NCBI GenBank assembly: GCA_040387475.1
Contig: JAZKDT010000018.1
Span: forward strand, 62,001 to 126,000
Direction of reading: 5' to 3'
Length of the DNA: 64,000 nucleotides
Source: UBA4416 sp040387475
GTDB taxonomy: Bacteria; Bacteroidota; Bacteroidia; B-17B0; Aurantibacillaceae
Below are positions 43,346 to 52,604 of this stretch, in pieces. Each line of letters opens with the position of its first letter. The stretch's first letter is position 1. The translations under genes and the position numbers were made by a program. The notes under the pieces were generated by a model. That model was not told the DNA's origin, ran no database searches, and saw nothing but the letters and a program-made list of their open reading frames with translations.

Positions 43346-43888
43346 ATGCCTGTTCAGATGAGTTTAGAAATTACCATACAACACATAAAATGTATAACCA
43401 TCGGTTTATATGGGGTATTCTTTTATGGAAACAGAGCAGTTGCACAGGAAAACAAAGCGATAGATTATAAACATATCTTTTGTGAAGAGAAACATGCAAA
43501 GGAAGGTGTTATCTGGAAACACTGTGACTACCATGTTGAACGATTTATACAACCCGACACCATCAGGCTCTTCCGCCAGCTAAAGCGCTGGGATTTGACA
43601 GGTGTTGAAAGGTGTGGCAGCAGCAGCAGATGCTGGCGCTTTTTTGATGATTCGCAGTTTAAAGAAAGTTATTCATGGGAAACAGACGATTCGGAAGCAG
43701 AGTCAGCCATTTATAAGATCAGTTTTAACAGGAAATTAAAACGCTACTTGTTAACGGTGACCTTTGAAGATAAACATACTCATAAAAAATTTGTAAGGTA
43801 CGCCTACTATATTTACCAAACATTTCAGGATACGGCGAACGTGATCACAAAGATTGTATTGGTAAAAAGCACTCCGGGTTTGCCATAG
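43346..43888 (+). CDS. Hypothetical secreted protein
   Basis: A 180-aa protein. The annotated start precedes a hydrophobic stretch (CITIGLYGVFFYGNRAVAQ) that could act as a signal peptide cut after VAQ. The mature part is charged and has cysteines (HIFCEEKH, WKHCDYH, ERCGSSSRCWRF). No family recognised. It starts 14 bp after the preceding stop. Confidence 0.6.
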   Translation: MPVQMSLEITIQHIKCITIGLYGVFFYGNRAVAQENKAIDYKHIFCEEKHAKEGVIWKHCDYHVERFIQPDTIRLFRQLKRWDLTGVERCGSSSRCWRFFDDSQFKESYSWETDDSEAESAIYKISFNRKLKRYLLTVTFEDKHTHKKFVRYAYYIYQTFQDTANVITKIVLVKSTPGLP

Positions 43889-43961
43889 TTAGAGATTCCA
43901 AAATATTTTCAATTGGGAAAATAATTCTACAATTATTTGAGTAGCTTATCATTATTTTAGC

Positions 43962-44345
43962 ATGATGCTATTTAACGACCTATTATTAATTGACGACGAT
44001 GAGGATGACCAGGACATCTTTCTAACGGCTATCCAAAGCATCTCCACATCGGTTAAAAGTAAGATATTTGATAATGGCGTTGAGGCGCTGGAGCAACTGA
44101 GCGCAAAGGTTATTATCCCCGATGTGATTTTCCTGGATCTGAATATGCCGCTGATGAACGGGCAGCAATTTTTAGTCGAAATAAAAAAGAACAGTGAATT
44201 GAAACACATTCCTGTGATCATATTTTCAACGTCATCTCACCATGCCACCAAACAACTGATGAAAGATCTGGGCGCGCACGATTTTATCACTAAACCTGAT
44301 AGGTTTGATGAACTTGTCAACCTTTTAAAACCTCTATTTACCTAA
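43962..44345 (+). CDS. Single-domain response regulator (CheY/Rcp1-like)
   Basis: A 127-aa receiver domain with no output domain. The acidic pocket is LLIDDDEDDQD, the phospho-acceptor Asp59 is in VIFLDLNMPLMNG, and the conserved Lys is in DFITKPD near residue 112. The gene ends 4 bp before the multi-PAS kinase ATG, so that kinase is its likely partner. Rcp1-type regulators are commonly encoded beside PAS or phytochrome-like kinases. Confidence 0.93.
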   Translation: MMLFNDLLLIDDDEDDQDIFLTAIQSISTSVKSKIFDNGVEALEQLSAKVIIPDVIFLDLNMPLMNGQQFLVEIKKNSELKHIPVIIFSTSSHHATKQLMKDLGAHDFITKPDRFDELVNLLKPLFT

Positions 44346-44349
44346 TCCA

Positions 44350-47300
44350 ATGACTAGATCTACTGTAATGCACAACGACCATTATTTTATGAAAGGTGGC
44401 GGAGAGATGGGAGAGTTGTTAAGAACCACCGACTGGAGCAAAACGCCCTTAGGCGCGCCCCATACTTGGCCACAAAGCCTGCAAACAACCGTTGCCATGG
44501 TGATGGATAACCCATTCGGCATGTACATTGCATGGGGTAAAGAATATATTCAATTATATAACGACGCATACCGACCTATCCTTGGGTCAACTAAACACCC
44601 ACAAGCGCTGGGGATCAGCACACGCGAAACATTCTCAGAAATATGGAACATTATCGGCTCTATGTTTGACAGCGTGATGGAAGGAAAAGCCGTTGGTTTT
44701 CCGGATTTTATGTTACCACTAAACCGAAACGGCTATATAGAAGAATGTTTTTTTGACTTTTCATACAGCCCTATCAGAAAGGACAATGGTGAAGTTGGCG
44801 GTGTTCTGGTAACGGTCATAGAAACAACCAACAAAAAGAAATCGGAAGATGCTCTAAAGGAAAGCGAAGATCGTTTTAGAAACATGGCCGAGCATTCCGA
44901 CATGCTGATTTCCATTGCAGATAACGATTTGAATACTAATTATTTCAATTCAGCCTGGGCAGACTTTACAGGAAGGGCAGTTACCGATCTCCTAAACTTT
45001 GGATGGAAAGAGTTAATGCATCCGGACGACCTCGAAAATTTTCTGACTGTCTATAAAAACGCATTCGACAGAAAAGAATCTTTTGTATCCCAGTTTCGCA
45101 TGCTGCATAAAAACGGAAAGTACCGGTGGTTATTGGCAAAGATCTCAGTAAGACTAGATACCGATAGATCGATTGCCGGCTATACCAGCACTTGTATGGA
45201 CATCACCGAAAGTGTAGAGGCACAAAATGCGCTCCGTAAAAGCGAAGCAGAAATTCGTTCGCTGGTGGAGAGCGCTCCTTTTCCCATCGGGGTTTATAAA
45301 GGCCGCGAAATGCGCATCTCATTAGCCAACCAGTCTATCCTGGATATATGGGGTAAAGGCAATGATGTGATCGGCAAAATATACAGCGACATCTTACCTG
45401 AACTGCATAATCAAAAGATCTTTCAGCAACTCGACGATGTTTTTATGACAGGCAATCCTTTTCATAATAAAAATCAACGCATAGATCTTCAGATCGATGG
45501 AAAAACTAAATCCTATTATTTCAATTACAGCTTTACGCCGCTGATTGATGAAAACGGAAAAGTATATGGCGTGATGAATACAGCCGCTGATGTTACTGAT
45601 CTGAACGTGACCAAACAAAAAGTTGAGCAAAGCGAAAAGAATTTCCGCAACATGATCCTGCAGGCTCCGGTAGCAATGTGTATTTTAATGGGTGACCGCC
45701 ACGTGATAGAAGTTGCCAATGACCTGATGATCGAAATATGGGGCAAGAAAAAAAATGAGGTGCTGAACAAACCCGTTTTTGATGCGTTACCCGATGCTCG
45801 TGGACAGGGATTGGAACAAATCATGAGTAACGTATATAAAAAAGGAGAAACCTTTAAAGCTTACGATACCCCAGTGACGTTATTACGCAACGGAAAAGAA
45901 GACACGGTATACCAGGATTTTGTTTATGAACCGTATAGGGATGCTGATGGGACAATACTTGGTGTGCTGGCTATTTCCGTGGATGTGAGTACCCAGGTTC
46001 TGGCCCGGAAAAAAGTGGAAGAAGCTGAACAAAAAACAACGTTAGCAATTAACTCGGCTGCGTTAGGTGTGTACGAAATCAGCTATGCTACGGATGACAT
46101 GATTACCGACGACCGCTTTAAAGAAATATGGGGTGTAGATCATTCAGTTACACGAAGCGATTATGCAGCAAGCATCCACCCGGATGATGTACTTCAAAGA
46201 GAACGTGCACACAAAGCATCTTTACTATCCGGACAACTGGATTATCAGGCAAGGATAATCTGGAAAGATAAATCGGTACACTGGGTAAGGGTAACCGGAA
46301 CCGTTATCTATGATGATCATAAAAATCCTATGAAGTTAATTGGGGTGATACAGGATATCAGCGAATTGATGATTGCACAGAAAAAAATTGAAGAAAGCGA
46401 ACGTAACTTACGAAAAACTATTTTACAGGCTCCTGTTGCCATGTGTATATTCAGAGGCCCCGAATACGTAATTGAATTAGCTAATGAGCGCATGATCGAA
46501 TTATGGGGTAAAAGCGGCCAGGATATTATTAGTAAGCCGGTAATGAAAGCGCTGCCCGAAATTGAAGGTCAGGGCTTTGATGTGTTATTAAATAATGTGT
46601 ACACTAAAGGCGAAACGTTTATAGGCAATGAACTTCCTGTAACCCTTACACGCCAGGGTAGATCGGAAGTGGTTTTCGTGAATTTTGTGTACGAGCCCTA
46701 TCGGGAAGCTGATGGTCCGATATCTGGTATTTTAGCCGTTGCGGTTGAAGTGACTCCACAAGTTATTGCCCGTCAAAAAATTGAAGACGTCGTAGCCGAA
46801 CGTACTAAAGAGCTCGCCGATACCAACAGCGATTTACAGAGATCAAATTCGGAGCTGGCGCAATTTGCATACATCGCCTCTCATGATTTACAGGAACCTT
46901 TACGTAAGATCAGTATTTTTTCGGAAATGCTGGAAAATAGTCTGGGTAACAAACTCGATGCTCAATCTAAGACTTACCTGGATAAAATAAATAACTCTTC
47001 CACCAGGATGAACAGGCTTATAAGGGATGTGCTATCTTACTCAGAACTCGTAAAAGATAATGATGCTTTTGAACAAGTTGATCTGAACAAGGTTATTGAA
47101 AATACCAGGCATGACTATGACCTACTCATAGAGCAAAAAAGTGCGGGCCTTAACTACACAAATTTACCGGTAATAGAAGCCATCCCTTTGCAGATGTCAC
47201 AGCTTTTTGGAAACCTGCTCGGAAACTCCTTAAAATACAGCAGAAAAAACACAGCTCCCGTTATCAATATCACGTCCAAAAAAACAGATCCTGTAGAAAT

Positions 47301-47568
47301 AAAAAAAATGTCGCTTAATCCTGAAAAGGAATACGTCACTATTCAAATTACAGATAATGGTATAGGCTTTAAACAGGAACATGCCGAACAGATCTTCAGC
47401 ATTTTTCAGCGCCTTCATAAAAAATCTGAATTTGAAGGAACCGGTATTGGATTAGCGATGTGCAAAAAAATTGCCCTTAATCATCATGGTCACATTGATG
47501 CAGCCGGTAGCAGCGAGGAAGGTGCTGTATTTAACGTAACATTACCCTTAAAACAAATGAAGTCATAA
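44350..47568 (+). CDS. Multi-PAS sensor histidine kinase
   Basis: A 1072-aa cytoplasmic kinase with no clear transmembrane helix. About six PAS-type domains run in sequence: N-terminal PAS-like (about 15-165), PAS2 (170-295), PAS3 (300-425), PAS4 (430-555), PAS5 (560-690), PAS6 (695-825). Then come HisKA with phospho-acceptor His845 (ASHDLQEPLRK) and HATPase_c (about 960-1068: LFGNLLGNSLKYS, ITDNGIGFK, GTGIGLAMCKKI). PAS4 and PAS6 are close internal duplicates (both start ILQAPVAMCI). There is no receiver domain; the separate upstream regulator probably receives the phosphate. The signal is unknown. Confidence 0.94.
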   Translation: MTRSTVMHNDHYFMKGGGEMGELLRTTDWSKTPLGAPHTWPQSLQTTVAMVMDNPFGMYIAWGKEYIQLYNDAYRPILGSTKHPQALGISTRETFSEIWNIIGSMFDSVMEGKAVGFPDFMLPLNRNGYIEECFFDFSYSPIRKDNGEVGGVLVTVIETTNKKKSEDALKESEDRFRNMAEHSDMLISIADNDLNTNYFNSAWADFTGRAVTDLLNFGWKELMHPDDLENFLTVYKNAFDRKESFVSQFRMLHKNGKYRWLLAKISVRLDTDRSIAGYTSTCMDITESVEAQNALRKSEAEIRSLVESAPFPIGVYKGREMRISLANQSILDIWGKGNDVIGKIYSDILPELHNQKIFQQLDDVFMTGNPFHNKNQRIDLQIDGKTKSYYFNYSFTPLIDENGKVYGVMNTAADVTDLNVTKQKVEQSEKNFRNMILQAPVAMCILMGDRHVIEVANDLMIEIWGKKKNEVLNKPVFDALPDARGQGLEQIMSNVYKKGETFKAYDTPVTLLRNGKEDTVYQDFVYEPYRDADGTILGVLAISVDVSTQVLARKKVEEAEQKTTLAINSAALGVYEISYATDDMITDDRFKEIWGVDHSVTRSDYAASIHPDDVLQRERAHKASLLSGQLDYQARIIWKDKSVHWVRVTGTVIYDDHKNPMKLIGVIQDISELMIAQKKIEESERNLRKTILQAPVAMCIFRGPEYVIELANERMIELWGKSGQDIISKPVMKALPEIEGQGFDVLLNNVYTKGETFIGNELPVTLTRQGRSEVVFVNFVYEPYREADGPISGILAVAVEVTPQVIARQKIEDVVAERTKELADTNSDLQRSNSELAQFAYIASHDLQEPLRKISIFSEMLENSLGNKLDAQSKTYLDKINNSSTRMNRLIRDVLSYSELVKDNDAFEQVDLNKVIENTRHDYDLLIEQKSAGLNYTNLPVIEAIPLQMSQLFGNLLGNSLKYSRKNTAPVINITSKKTDPVEIKKMSLNPEKEYVTIQITDNGIGFKQEHAEQIFSIFQRLHKKSEFEGTGIGLAMCKKIALNHHGHIDAAGSSEEGAVFNVTLPLKQMKS

Positions 47569-47685
47569 ATACTATTTTATAGTAGGCCAGTTTTAAAAGA
47601 AGTATATCCTAAGCCACCAAATTTTGTTAAAACAAATTAGGGTGTATCTAATAAGCATAGTTTTACTTTAATTAAAACGACACAC

Positions 47686-48168
47686 ATGACCAAAAACATT
47701 CTTTTAGCTTTTATTATTATTGTTTTCACAACGTCTTGCATCAATGCGCAGGTATTGCATGCGCAATGGAAAGTCTCCAGTAAAAAGGTAAGCGCCTGCG
47801 AATACGATCTGATTTTTACGGTAACAATCGATAAGGATTGGCATATTCCTTCTATTCTTAAAATAAAAGGTGCCGAAGACGAAACGTTTCCGACCGAAAT
47901 TATTTTCAAACCAAACCAGGCTTATACATTGGTTGGTAATTTAAAAGAAACAAAGCCAGCAGCCGAGTACGACAAAACGGTTAAAACCACCGTTTACTAT
48001 CACTACAATAAAGTTGTATTTACACAACGGGTTAAAATCAATGCTAATAGCAAGCTAAAAATTGAAGGCACCTACGAACACCAGATCTGCGATAATGTTA
48101 AATGTGACTTCCCTCCTAAAGATAGCTTTAGTATCGACCTTACGGGAACAGCTGCCTGTGCCCGATAA
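47686..48168 (+). CDS. Stand-alone DsbD N-terminal-like secreted protein
   Basis: A 160-aa protein with signal peptide (ending SCINAQ). The mature part matches the N-terminal immunoglobulin-like domain of DsbD/ScsB: LIFTVTIDKDWHIPS, then VYYHYNKVVFTQRVKI, and the redox pair region HQICDNVKCDFPPKDSFSIDL with two cysteines. In DsbD this domain passes electrons to periplasmic partners. Here it is not fused to the membrane and thioredoxin parts. Confidence 0.75.
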   Translation: MTKNILLAFIIIVFTTSCINAQVLHAQWKVSSKKVSACEYDLIFTVTIDKDWHIPSILKIKGAEDETFPTEIIFKPNQAYTLVGNLKETKPAAEYDKTVKTTVYYHYNKVVFTQRVKINANSKLKIEGTYEHQICDNVKCDFPPKDSFSIDLTGTAACAR

Positions 48169-48216
48169 ACGGAGTTGCCGGTTATACCTTAACGATGCGA
48201 TAACACCCATCAAGTA

Positions 48217-48456
48217 GTGAGTTTATTAGCAGATATATTAGTTGACGCCTTGGGTGAAGTTTATGTAAAAGTTATATGGAAAGGAATTGTATTACCGCTT
48301 CTTCAATATACGGGCATCCGCGTAAGAATGATTTTCAACTTTAAAGGCAAATCAAAAGCAAATATTGTATCATGCACCAGTTACAACCTGTTTTTAGGCG
48401 CTGCTTTTTGGCTGATAATATTTCCAATAAGTATGTTTGTTATGCTCTCTGGTTAA
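48217..48456 (+). CDS. Small hypothetical membrane protein
   Basis: A 79-aa protein starting at GTG 48217 (alternative starts are not obvious). One hydrophobic segment (LFLGAAFWLIIFPISMFVML) lies at the C-terminus, and the N-terminal half is amphipathic. No family recognised; the coding status is moderately supported. Confidence 0.45.
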   Translation: MSLLADILVDALGEVYVKVIWKGIVLPLLQYTGIRVRMIFNFKGKSKANIVSCTSYNLFLGAAFWLIIFPISMFVMLSG

Positions 48457-48552
48457 TTTCACGACCTACGGTATCTAAAAACCATCAGCACTCTTTGAGT
48501 TTTGGTTGACGAAGCAAAGCAATAAAACCCTAAGACAGCCGTTATTCACGTA

Positions 48553-49167
48553 GTGTCGCTGAGCTACCATACATACAGTTATCGAAAAAATAACCTGTCG
48601 ATTGCGAGATTGATTTTGATCGTATTTGTATGGCATACGTCATCAACTCTATGTAGCCAGGTGTCTATCGGAAGACCCTGGAGAGCGCAACTCGGAGTGA
48701 GTACAAGTAGTTATTTTACAGAGTCGTTCGCTTACAATTTAAGATATATCTCTCCTAAATTCAATTGGTCGGATGATGATTTAATAGAAGACAATATCAA
48801 ACAGGCTGAATAGTTTAAGAAAGCGCGAATCATGTTTGAATTGATATACACACCTCCCTTTAAAGTGTTATGCATGGGAGCAAATATTCAGTACCGTTTT
48901 TTGAAATACAAAAGATTAAGCTGCGAAGTTGTAGGTGGCATGAAATTTTTTTTTAAAACCGGTCCCGACTTTGCAACCATTCGTCCGCTTAAAAAAAAGA
49001 AAGACGTATGGTATATCAATTTCGGACTTATTACCCAACTCGATCTGGGCGTTGTATCGCCATTTGCCGACCTGGGAGGAGATGGCATCCTAACGGTTGG
49101 AACCGAAGTAAACTTGCGTGCTATACACCGGAAACCAAAAAAACGGTATAAGTTACAGGTCAAATAA
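48553..49167 (+). pseudogene. Secreted protein gene interrupted by an in-frame TAG
   Basis: Two open frames, 48553-48813 and 48832-49167, are in the same frame and separated by a TAG at 48811-48813 and six sense codons. Read through, they give one protein of about 204 residues: hydrophobic export segment (ARLILIVFVWHTSSTLCSQ), then QLGVSTSSYFTESFAYNLRY..., then ELIYTPPFKVLCMGANIQYRF and DLGVVSPFADLGGDGILTVG, which looks like an outer-membrane beta-barrel type protein. The start is uncertain (GTG at 48553). It is either a nonsense-mutated gene or a base error. Confidence 0.65.
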
Positions 49168-49263
49168 CATTTTGTAGTAAATGCCTGATCCGGTAAAATA
49201 GAATATCTTTATACCTGGCCTGTTGTAACGGCTGTTTGTAAAAACATATTCAACTCATCACTC

Positions 49264-50019
49264 ATGCACAGCGACATTGCATTCAGACTTATCAAACCCC
49301 ATCATTCACTTTCTGAATTTGTTGAAAGCTTCTGGTTACTGGAAAACCGATCCGAGGGTGATAAAGAGCTGGTTATATTACCCGACGGACGTATTGATCT
49401 CACCTTCTCAAAATCGGCTACGCAGCCATTTCAAATTATACTTTCAGGAATTGAGACGAAACCCGACAAAGCTTTACTGAAAGCTAAAACACGCATGTTC
49501 GCAGTAAGCTTTAAGTTGCTTTCTACTGAATACATATTTGGACATACTATTTCGGATTTTGTAAACAGCGCAAAACAGTTACCGCCCGATTTCTGGAATT
49601 TCAGCGAAGAGGATCTCGCTGATTTTGATCTCTTTTGTAGTAAAGCATCTCAACAACTTTATGAACTTTTACCGAAGGACTACGATAACCGGAAGAAAAA
49701 ATTATTTGATCTGATTTATGAAACACATGGAACGGTTACCGTTAAAGAGCTATCGGAAAAAGTATCATGGAGTAGCCGCCAAATCAACCGCTACTTTAAC
49801 CACCAATTCGGACTTCCCTTAAAAGCGTATTGTAATATACTTCGTTTTCGTGCGTCCTTTCATCATATTAAAGACGGACAGTTATATCCCCAGCAAAACT
49901 TCGCCGACCAATCACACTTTATTAAAGAGATCAGAAAATTATCAGGCGTATCGCCAAAAGAATTGAAATTAAATCGCAACGACCGATTTATACAATTATC
50001 TACTTTGCTACCCGACTAG
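49264..50019 (+). CDS. AraC family transcriptional regulator
   Basis: A 251-aa protein with an N-terminal DUF6597-type domain (SLSEFVESFWLLENRSEGDKELVILPDGRIDLTFS) and a C-terminal AraC DNA-binding domain (about residues 155-240: VTVKELSEKVSWSSRQINRYFNHQFGLPLKAY; FADQSHFIKEIRKLSGVSPKEL). The second half-site is shortened relative to the other regulator. It lies 19 bp upstream of the TetX-like gene and probably controls or is cotranscribed with it. TATCTTTA at 49204-49211 may be its -7 element. Confidence 0.88.
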   Translation: MHSDIAFRLIKPHHSLSEFVESFWLLENRSEGDKELVILPDGRIDLTFSKSATQPFQIILSGIETKPDKALLKAKTRMFAVSFKLLSTEYIFGHTISDFVNSAKQLPPDFWNFSEEDLADFDLFCSKASQQLYELLPKDYDNRKKKLFDLIYETHGTVTVKELSEKVSWSSRQINRYFNHQFGLPLKAYCNILRFRASFHHIKDGQLYPQQNFADQSHFIKEIRKLSGVSPKELKLNRNDRFIQLSTLLPD

Positions 50020-50044
50020 CTTTGTATCCTAATTTTAAGTGAAC

Positions 50045-51211
50045 ATGCTGTTACAAAATAAAAAAATAGCCATCGTAGGTGGTGGTCCGGGTGGATTGAC
50101 ATTAGCAAGACTTTTACAATTAAAAGGTGCAGATGTTACCGTTTACGAACGAGACATAGACAAAAATGCACGTGTACAGGGTTCGCCGCTCGACCTTCAT
50201 GAGCAATCGGGATTAGCTGCGCTCAGTAAAGCCCATTTAATGGACGAATTTAAAAACAATTTTATGGTAGGCGCCGATAAAATGTGTATCGTAAACAACC
50301 AGGCAACCGTATTTTTCAGTGACCACGAAACTAAACTCAATGAAAATTTCGACAGTGAGCATTTTCGTCCCGAAATAGACCGCGGTGTATTACGAAAAAT
50401 TTTACTGGAGTCGTTACAACCGCAGACGGTTAAATGGAATAGTCAATTTACGGACTTGGTAAGAGAGGGAAATGGCTGGCTGTTACATTTCAAGAACAAA
50501 AACGATGCTTACGCCGATATAGTGATTGCTGCGGATGGCGCAAACTCAAAAATCCGGCCTTACATTACCGGCATTAAACCTTTTTATTCGGGTATAACTA
50601 TGCTGGAAGGTAATATCTATGATGCAAAAAAAAAGGCGCCGCGCATATCAACACTTTTGCGTGGTGGAAAGATCATGGCATTCGGAAAAAAAAAGAATAT
50701 CCTTTTAGGACAAAAAGCAGACGGTGAAATAGGCTTTTACGCTAGTTTTAAAGCAGATGAACATTGGGCGATTAAAAGCAATGTAAACTTCGCCGATAAA
50801 ATGCAGGTAATGAACTGGTTTAAAAAAGAGTATCCGGAATGGAGTACGATCTGGTTCGAATTATTTGAGAATGCGGAAACGCCTTTTATTCCTCGACCTA
50901 TATATTGCATGCCTTTAAACCAAAACTGGCAAGCATTGCCCAACTTAACTATGCTTGGCGATGCGGCCCATGTCATGCCACCTTTTGCAGGCGAGGGTGT
51001 AAATATGGCCATGCTCGATGCTTTGGAACTCAGTGAGTGTTTAACTTCTGATACACATCATTCTTTACAGGAATCCATTTCATTTTATGAAACAAAGATG
51101 GGCCAAAGGGCTGCAATAACTGCACGGGAATCAATAGAAAATGGTGAGCGAATGCACTCGGAAGATGCTTTGCAAACCATGCTTACCTTTTTTAGTGAAC
51201 ATACCGGTTAA
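50045..51211 (+). CDS. TetX-like FAD-dependent monooxygenase
   Basis: A 388-aa flavoprotein of the length of TetX. The Rossmann FAD motif is IVGGGPGGLTLARLL (about residues 10-24), followed by VYERDIDKNARVQGSPLDLHEQSGL and the late motif GDAAHVMPPFAGEGVNMAMLDAL (about 305-327). The whole layout, including RVQGSPLDLHEQSG, is close to the tetracycline-inactivating TetX group, but activity on antibiotics cannot be read from sequence; many homologues have other substrates. The ATG at 50045 is preferred over the GTG two codons upstream. Confidence 0.9.
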   Translation: MLLQNKKIAIVGGGPGGLTLARLLQLKGADVTVYERDIDKNARVQGSPLDLHEQSGLAALSKAHLMDEFKNNFMVGADKMCIVNNQATVFFSDHETKLNENFDSEHFRPEIDRGVLRKILLESLQPQTVKWNSQFTDLVREGNGWLLHFKNKNDAYADIVIAADGANSKIRPYITGIKPFYSGITMLEGNIYDAKKKAPRISTLLRGGKIMAFGKKKNILLGQKADGEIGFYASFKADEHWAIKSNVNFADKMQVMNWFKKEYPEWSTIWFELFENAETPFIPRPIYCMPLNQNWQALPNLTMLGDAAHVMPPFAGEGVNMAMLDALELSECLTSDTHHSLQESISFYETKMGQRAAITARESIENGERMHSEDALQTMLTFFSEHTG

Positions 51212-51263
51212 AAATGATATAAGCAATCTCTGAAATCCATATTATTATTAATAGAACGGATAT

Positions 51264-51294
51264 TTTGCCGGTGTCCGCTAACGTCATATATTTA
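51264..51294 (+). promoter_or_regulatory. Promoter of the 51322/51868 gene pair
   Basis: TTTG (51264-51267), a 19-bp spacer and TATATTTA (51287-51294) fit the Bacteroidota promoter consensus exactly, 27 bp before the ATG at 51322. Confidence 0.65.
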
Positions 51295-51321
51295 CATCAT
51301 AACCTATAATTCATAGCGCCA

Positions 51322-51867
51322 ATGAAAAGCGTGTTAAAATATCTTTTCTTCCTGATCGGTTTATTTTTTGTGCCAAACACCTCAGCGCAAAACCTAAGTA
51401 CTACTGAAACCGTTTCGTATAACAGTAAAACCAATACAACTCAGTACATCGTTTTTCCTATAGGTAGTGTATCCATACCGGGGCTGTGGACTAAAGAAAG
51501 GTACAATAGCGTGAGCGGCCAGCAGTGGTTTCTCAATCAGGATTCAATAAAACTGGCTGTAGCGTTTACTACCTGCAACAATTATGAGTTTTCAAAAAAG
51601 AACCTTAAAAATCTTGCATTCACGAAAGCTTATTATGAATGGGATTCCAACTACCTGTCGGAACGGCATCAGGCTAAAAGAGAAATTATAGTGTCTGATA
51701 GTATCCATGAGTATATTATTTGGCGATTGCATAATGAACACTACGACAGCTATTTTCTGGTAGGTACTCAAAAATGTAACGTACACGTGTATGAGGTGGT
51801 AAGTAGTTTATGGAAGGAAGACCAAAAAATAAAATTTTTACAGGACTTGTATGTAACTAAAAAATAA
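51322..51867 (+). CDS. Hypothetical secreted protein
   Basis: A 181-aa protein with signal peptide (MKSVLKYLFFLIGLFFVPNTSAQ). The mature part is beta-rich with YIVFPIGSVSIPGLWTKERYNSVSGQQWF. No family recognised. It abuts the next gene with zero spacing (stop 51867, next ATG 51868), so the two form an operon from one promoter. Confidence 0.65.
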   Translation: MKSVLKYLFFLIGLFFVPNTSAQNLSTTETVSYNSKTNTTQYIVFPIGSVSIPGLWTKERYNSVSGQQWFLNQDSIKLAVAFTTCNNYEFSKKNLKNLAFTKAYYEWDSNYLSERHQAKREIIVSDSIHEYIIWRLHNEHYDSYFLVGTQKCNVHVYEVVSSLWKEDQKIKFLQDLYVTKK

Positions 51868-52440
51868 ATGGAGCGTTTGAGTCCTTTCTTTAAATATTAC
51901 AGTATTTGTCTTACCTCACTTTTAGTCAGCGGGTGCATCATTGTTAATACTCCCGGATTTTACAATGGCTACAAAAAGCTGAGCGACGAGGAAAAAAAAT
52001 CAGTTGTATTACTTAAAGACGACGATTCCATCAGTCAGCTCAAAAAAGACACAACCATATATGCCATTAACGGAAAACAACTCAAAAACTGCCTGGCAGC
52101 AAATGATACTTCCGTTGTTTACCTGTGGGGACCCCGCTGTAGTTCAGTATCCTGTATTTTAATTTCGTCGTGCCAGGATTATTGTACGCAGCGTAGTTAC
52201 AAATTGTATGTAGTGGCCGATTATTATGACATAGAAATGATGAATGCTCAGAATAAAGCAAACACACCTTTATTGATTGCCAATCATATCTATTACAATC
52301 GATATTATGCGGGCAAATTAAACAGTGCTTTTACCAGTGATCTGTTAAATGGAACAACTTTAAGAGGTAGGGAGCAATACAATCGTTTTCTTTTTTTTAA
52401 AGGCGATGAGTTTATCTTCAGTAAAAGCAACCTGTTTTAG
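51868..52440 (+). CDS. Hypothetical lipoprotein
   Basis: A 190-aa protein with lipoprotein signal peptide (LVSG-C, Cys23). The segment VVYLWGPRCSSVSCILISSCQDYC looks like a thioredoxin-fold strand plus a modified CxxxxC redox region, so a thiol-disulfide role is possible but unproven. It directly follows the preceding gene without spacing. Confidence 0.6.
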   Translation: MERLSPFFKYYSICLTSLLVSGCIIVNTPGFYNGYKKLSDEEKKSVVLLKDDDSISQLKKDTTIYAINGKQLKNCLAANDTSVVYLWGPRCSSVSCILISSCQDYCTQRSYKLYVVADYYDIEMMNAQNKANTPLLIANHIYYNRYYAGKLNSAFTSDLLNGTTLRGREQYNRFLFFKGDEFIFSKSNLF

Positions 52441-52604
52441 ACTTTATTTGTAAAAGTGAACCTTAGCTTCCTTTCTAAACTAAAATTTTCGATCGACGAC
52501 CTTTTACCAAAAAATGTTAAAAATGACTGGTAATGAGTGAAGATGTTTTTTACCGGCTACCAATTGTTTATTTTTATTCAAGTTAACCCCATAAAACCTG
52601 AGCC

